Origin: Euryarchaeota archaeon UBA62 | GTDB lineage: Archaea > Thermoplasmatota > Poseidoniia > Poseidoniales > Thalassarchaeaceae | Direction of reading: 5' to 3' | DNA: 61,597 bases | Assembly (NCBI GenBank): GCA_002502095.1 | Contig: DAPJ01000020.1 | Span: 1-61,597 of the forward strand | Shown here: positions 60,166 to 61,597 of the stretch, piece by piece | How the letters are laid out: each line of letters starts with the position of its first letter | How positions within the stretch are numbered: the stretch's first letter is position 1 | The notes under the pieces: model-generated | Told to the model about the DNA's origin: nothing | Database searches by the model: none | The model's input: only the letters and a program-made list of their open reading frames with translations | Made by a program: the position numbers and the translations under genes

Positions 60166-61564
60166 CTCCGTCTGGTCTACTAGGTCTGATCGGTACTTCT
60201 GGCAATAGTCCCTTGGAGTTGAACTTGAGTGAGAACAGCATCAGGCACCCGATCAGCATGAGCTTGATGTAAACCATATCCGCACTAACTGCCCCCGCGA
60301 AGAACGACTCATTGATGGACCTCTCACCAAGAGCAAGTGCGGCGAAGAGGAATACTGCTGCTCCTGAAAAACCGATATCGAAAAGCCTCTCTGATCTGGT
60401 GATGTAACCTACAAGTGCCGTGATGGCGAAGATAGTGGCTACATCCCACTGATTTGTTATTATCCACTCGAATAGAGCGTCTATTCTGTCAGCGGTAACA
60501 TGTAGAGGCAGGTCTGAAGAACCCTGTGCGGCTACCAGGACATTGAATACGAATTCCATCAGAACTATGATGAAGGCCCCGACAACCATGCCCCTGTTAT
60601 TTGACGTGCCTCCAATGATGAAGGCTGCCCATACCAAAAATGTAGAACGCGCGGGGGACATGAAACTCGCATCGAAACCAGTGAGCTTCCAAGCCCAGAG
60701 TGCTCCGGCTAGTGCAGCTATTGCAGCCCCCAGAGCGAGGCTGGCCGCCTTGTGAGTCAGGATGTCGTGGCCATGGTGCTGGGCGACCTCCTCATCTTCT
60801 CTGATAGCCTTGAGTACCCTTCCCCATGGTGATGAGAGTAGTCTGGAGAGTAGTGCCCATACGATTATGACTGAGGCCACTGATAATAGCATTAGCATCA
60901 TCATGTAAGGAGCCGGTTCGCCTAGGTTCAGTAGCTCACCTATGTGGTGGGCCGGGGTACTGTCTAGCAATATGTCATCCCTGCAGGCATCGGGACTGGC
61001 CCACTGTGTGTCTGGACCGGACTTCTCCGAGCCACAGAACCACCAGTCTTCCAATGGTAGTGGGTATCCCGATATCCCGATTGCAGAAGCAACCGGCCCC
61101 GCTCTCAGAAGTGGTTCTCCTGCTAGGAGAACTCTTACTATCTCCCCAAGAGATATAGTCACTATGGCAAAGTAGTCTGTCCTCAATCTGGCAGTAGGAT
61201 AGGCGAGTAGCCAACCGATGGCGGCGGATAGTAGCATAGCTACTATTGTGGCCTCCATGATCCCCCAATCATATCCGAATACTCTTTCTGGAGCGGTTAG
61301 TATTGAGACTGTTATTGCCCCAATAGAGACGAAGAAGATGATTCCGAAATTTACCATTCCGGTATACCCGGTGTGTAAGTTTAGAGAAAAGGCCATCAAG
61401 ATGAAGATAGAGAGTGTGAGTAGTACATTCGAAACCTGGAGGACTTTCTTGAATTCAAAATTGTCCGATTCGGCTATTGGGAGCCAAACTAGGAACATTA
61501 CTAAGATCGTAATGAGGATGTAGAATGATATCCAGGACCCTAATTGACTCTGTCTCCCGTACAT
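60158..61564 (-). CDS. livM: ABC transporter permease LivM
   Basis: This 468-residue permease has about 10 helices. The core signature of LivM is present: YPTARLRTDYFAIVTISLGE early and WGRVLKAIREDEEVAQHHGHD near the middle (EAA-like loop contacting the ATPases). The protein is longer than most LivM (about 320-430 residues), with an outer loop of about 45 residues that contains two Cys (WFCGSEKSGPDTQW and PDACRDD) and a longer C-terminal helical part. The permease partner LivH and the binding protein would lie to the right of the window. Amino acid or peptide uptake is likely but the substrate is unproven. Confidence 0.92.
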   Translation of the reverse strand: MYGRQSQLGSWISFYILITILVMFLVWLPIAESDNFEFKKVLQVSNVLLTLSIFILMAFSLNLHTGYTGMVNFGIIFFVSIGAITVSILTAPERVFGYDWGIMEATIVAMLLSAAIGWLLAYPTARLRTDYFAIVTISLGEIVRVLLAGEPLLRAGPVASAIGISGYPLPLEDWWFCGSEKSGPDTQWASPDACRDDILLDSTPAHHIGELLNLGEPAPYMMMLMLLSVASVIIVWALLSRLLSSPWGRVLKAIREDEEVAQHHGHDILTHKAASLALGAAIAALAGALWAWKLTGFDASFMSPARSTFLVWAAFIIGGTSNNRGMVVGAFIIVLMEFVFNVLVAAQGSSDLPLHVTADRIDALFEWIITNQWDVATIFAITALVGYITRSERLFDIGFSGAAVFLFAALALGERSINESFFAGAVSADMVYIKLMLIGCLMLFSLKFNSKGLLPEVPIRPSRPDGGE

Positions 61565-61597
61565 CTTGAGATCTGTCTTACGACTCTCTGGAATTTT

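Overview
The window looks like a compact chromosome segment of a planktonic euryarchaeon, most likely Marine Group II (Poseidoniales) or a close relative. This is an inference from gene content. The information-processing genes are archaeal: aIF5B, EF-1alpha with uS10, a GINS subunit, family B DNA polymerase, MCM, GatE, Pth2, Spt5, SecE, the L11-L1-L10-L12 cluster and RaSEA of archaeosine synthesis. They sit among genes of bacterial flavour (LivFGM importer, bleomycin-hydrolase-like peptidase, AddAB-like helicase-nuclease, threonine aldolase) and exported proteins with thrombospondin type 3, PKD or sialidase-like repeats. No insertion sequence, CRISPR array, rRNA or prophage was seen. Genes are packed tightly, several convergent pairs abut or overlap, and no gene-free stretch exceeds 300 bases (the longest are 50578-50804 and 57403-57611).

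Layout. 1-3.1 kb (+): 3' end of aIF5B, a MoxR AAA+ ATPase and a ParA-like ATPase. 3.1-10.5 kb (-): a membrane protein, a repeat-rich surface protein, a coiled-coil protein, and a zinc-ribbon protein behind a P1B metal ATPase. 10.6-13.8 kb: HAD phosphatase, tRNA-Leu(CAA) on the minus strand, GINS, and a C1B peptidase. 13.8-19.4 kb (-): uS10, EF-1alpha, a PKD lipoprotein, DNA polymerase B. 19.5-25.7 kb: branched-chain aminotransferase, a BNR-repeat exported protein, a Ca2+/H+ antiporter (-), an AK6-like kinase, a CDP-alcohol phosphotransferase, FtsZ. 25.8-30.7 kb (+): secE, spt5, L11, L1, L10, L12 and two unknown genes. 30.7-35.2 kb (-): YchF GTPase, a cytochrome-oxidase-subunit-I-like membrane protein with a small partner, RaSEA. 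35.3-37.8 kb (+): an Atg22/UMF1-like transporter and a hexapeptide-repeat membrane protein. 37.8-50.6 kb (-): coiled-coil protein, M20 peptidase, the large AddA/AddB-like pair, a thioredoxin-like exported protein, threonine aldolase. 50.8-57.4 kb: an aquaporin-like protein (+), then Pth2, an ECF S-component, a DUF4430 protein, GatE and MCM (-). 57.6-61.6 kb: a PPC/DUF296 protein and an alpha/beta hydrolase (+), then LivF, LivG and LivM (-).

The points that stand out are these. The mcm upstream gap holds two inverted ORB-like elements around a T-rich core, which is the architecture of an archaeal replication origin. Ribosomal protein L11 appears to lack its whole N-terminal domain. Spt5 carries an N-terminal Nudix-like domain that has lost catalytic glutamates. 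A heme-copper-oxidase-like subunit has lost nearly all metal-ligand histidines. An aquaporin-like protein has lost both NPA motifs. An AddAB-like helicase-nuclease has Fe-S-type cysteines in both subunits. A DUF4430 protein lies next to an ECF S-component. All of this was read by eye from the sequence; no database search or structure prediction was run.
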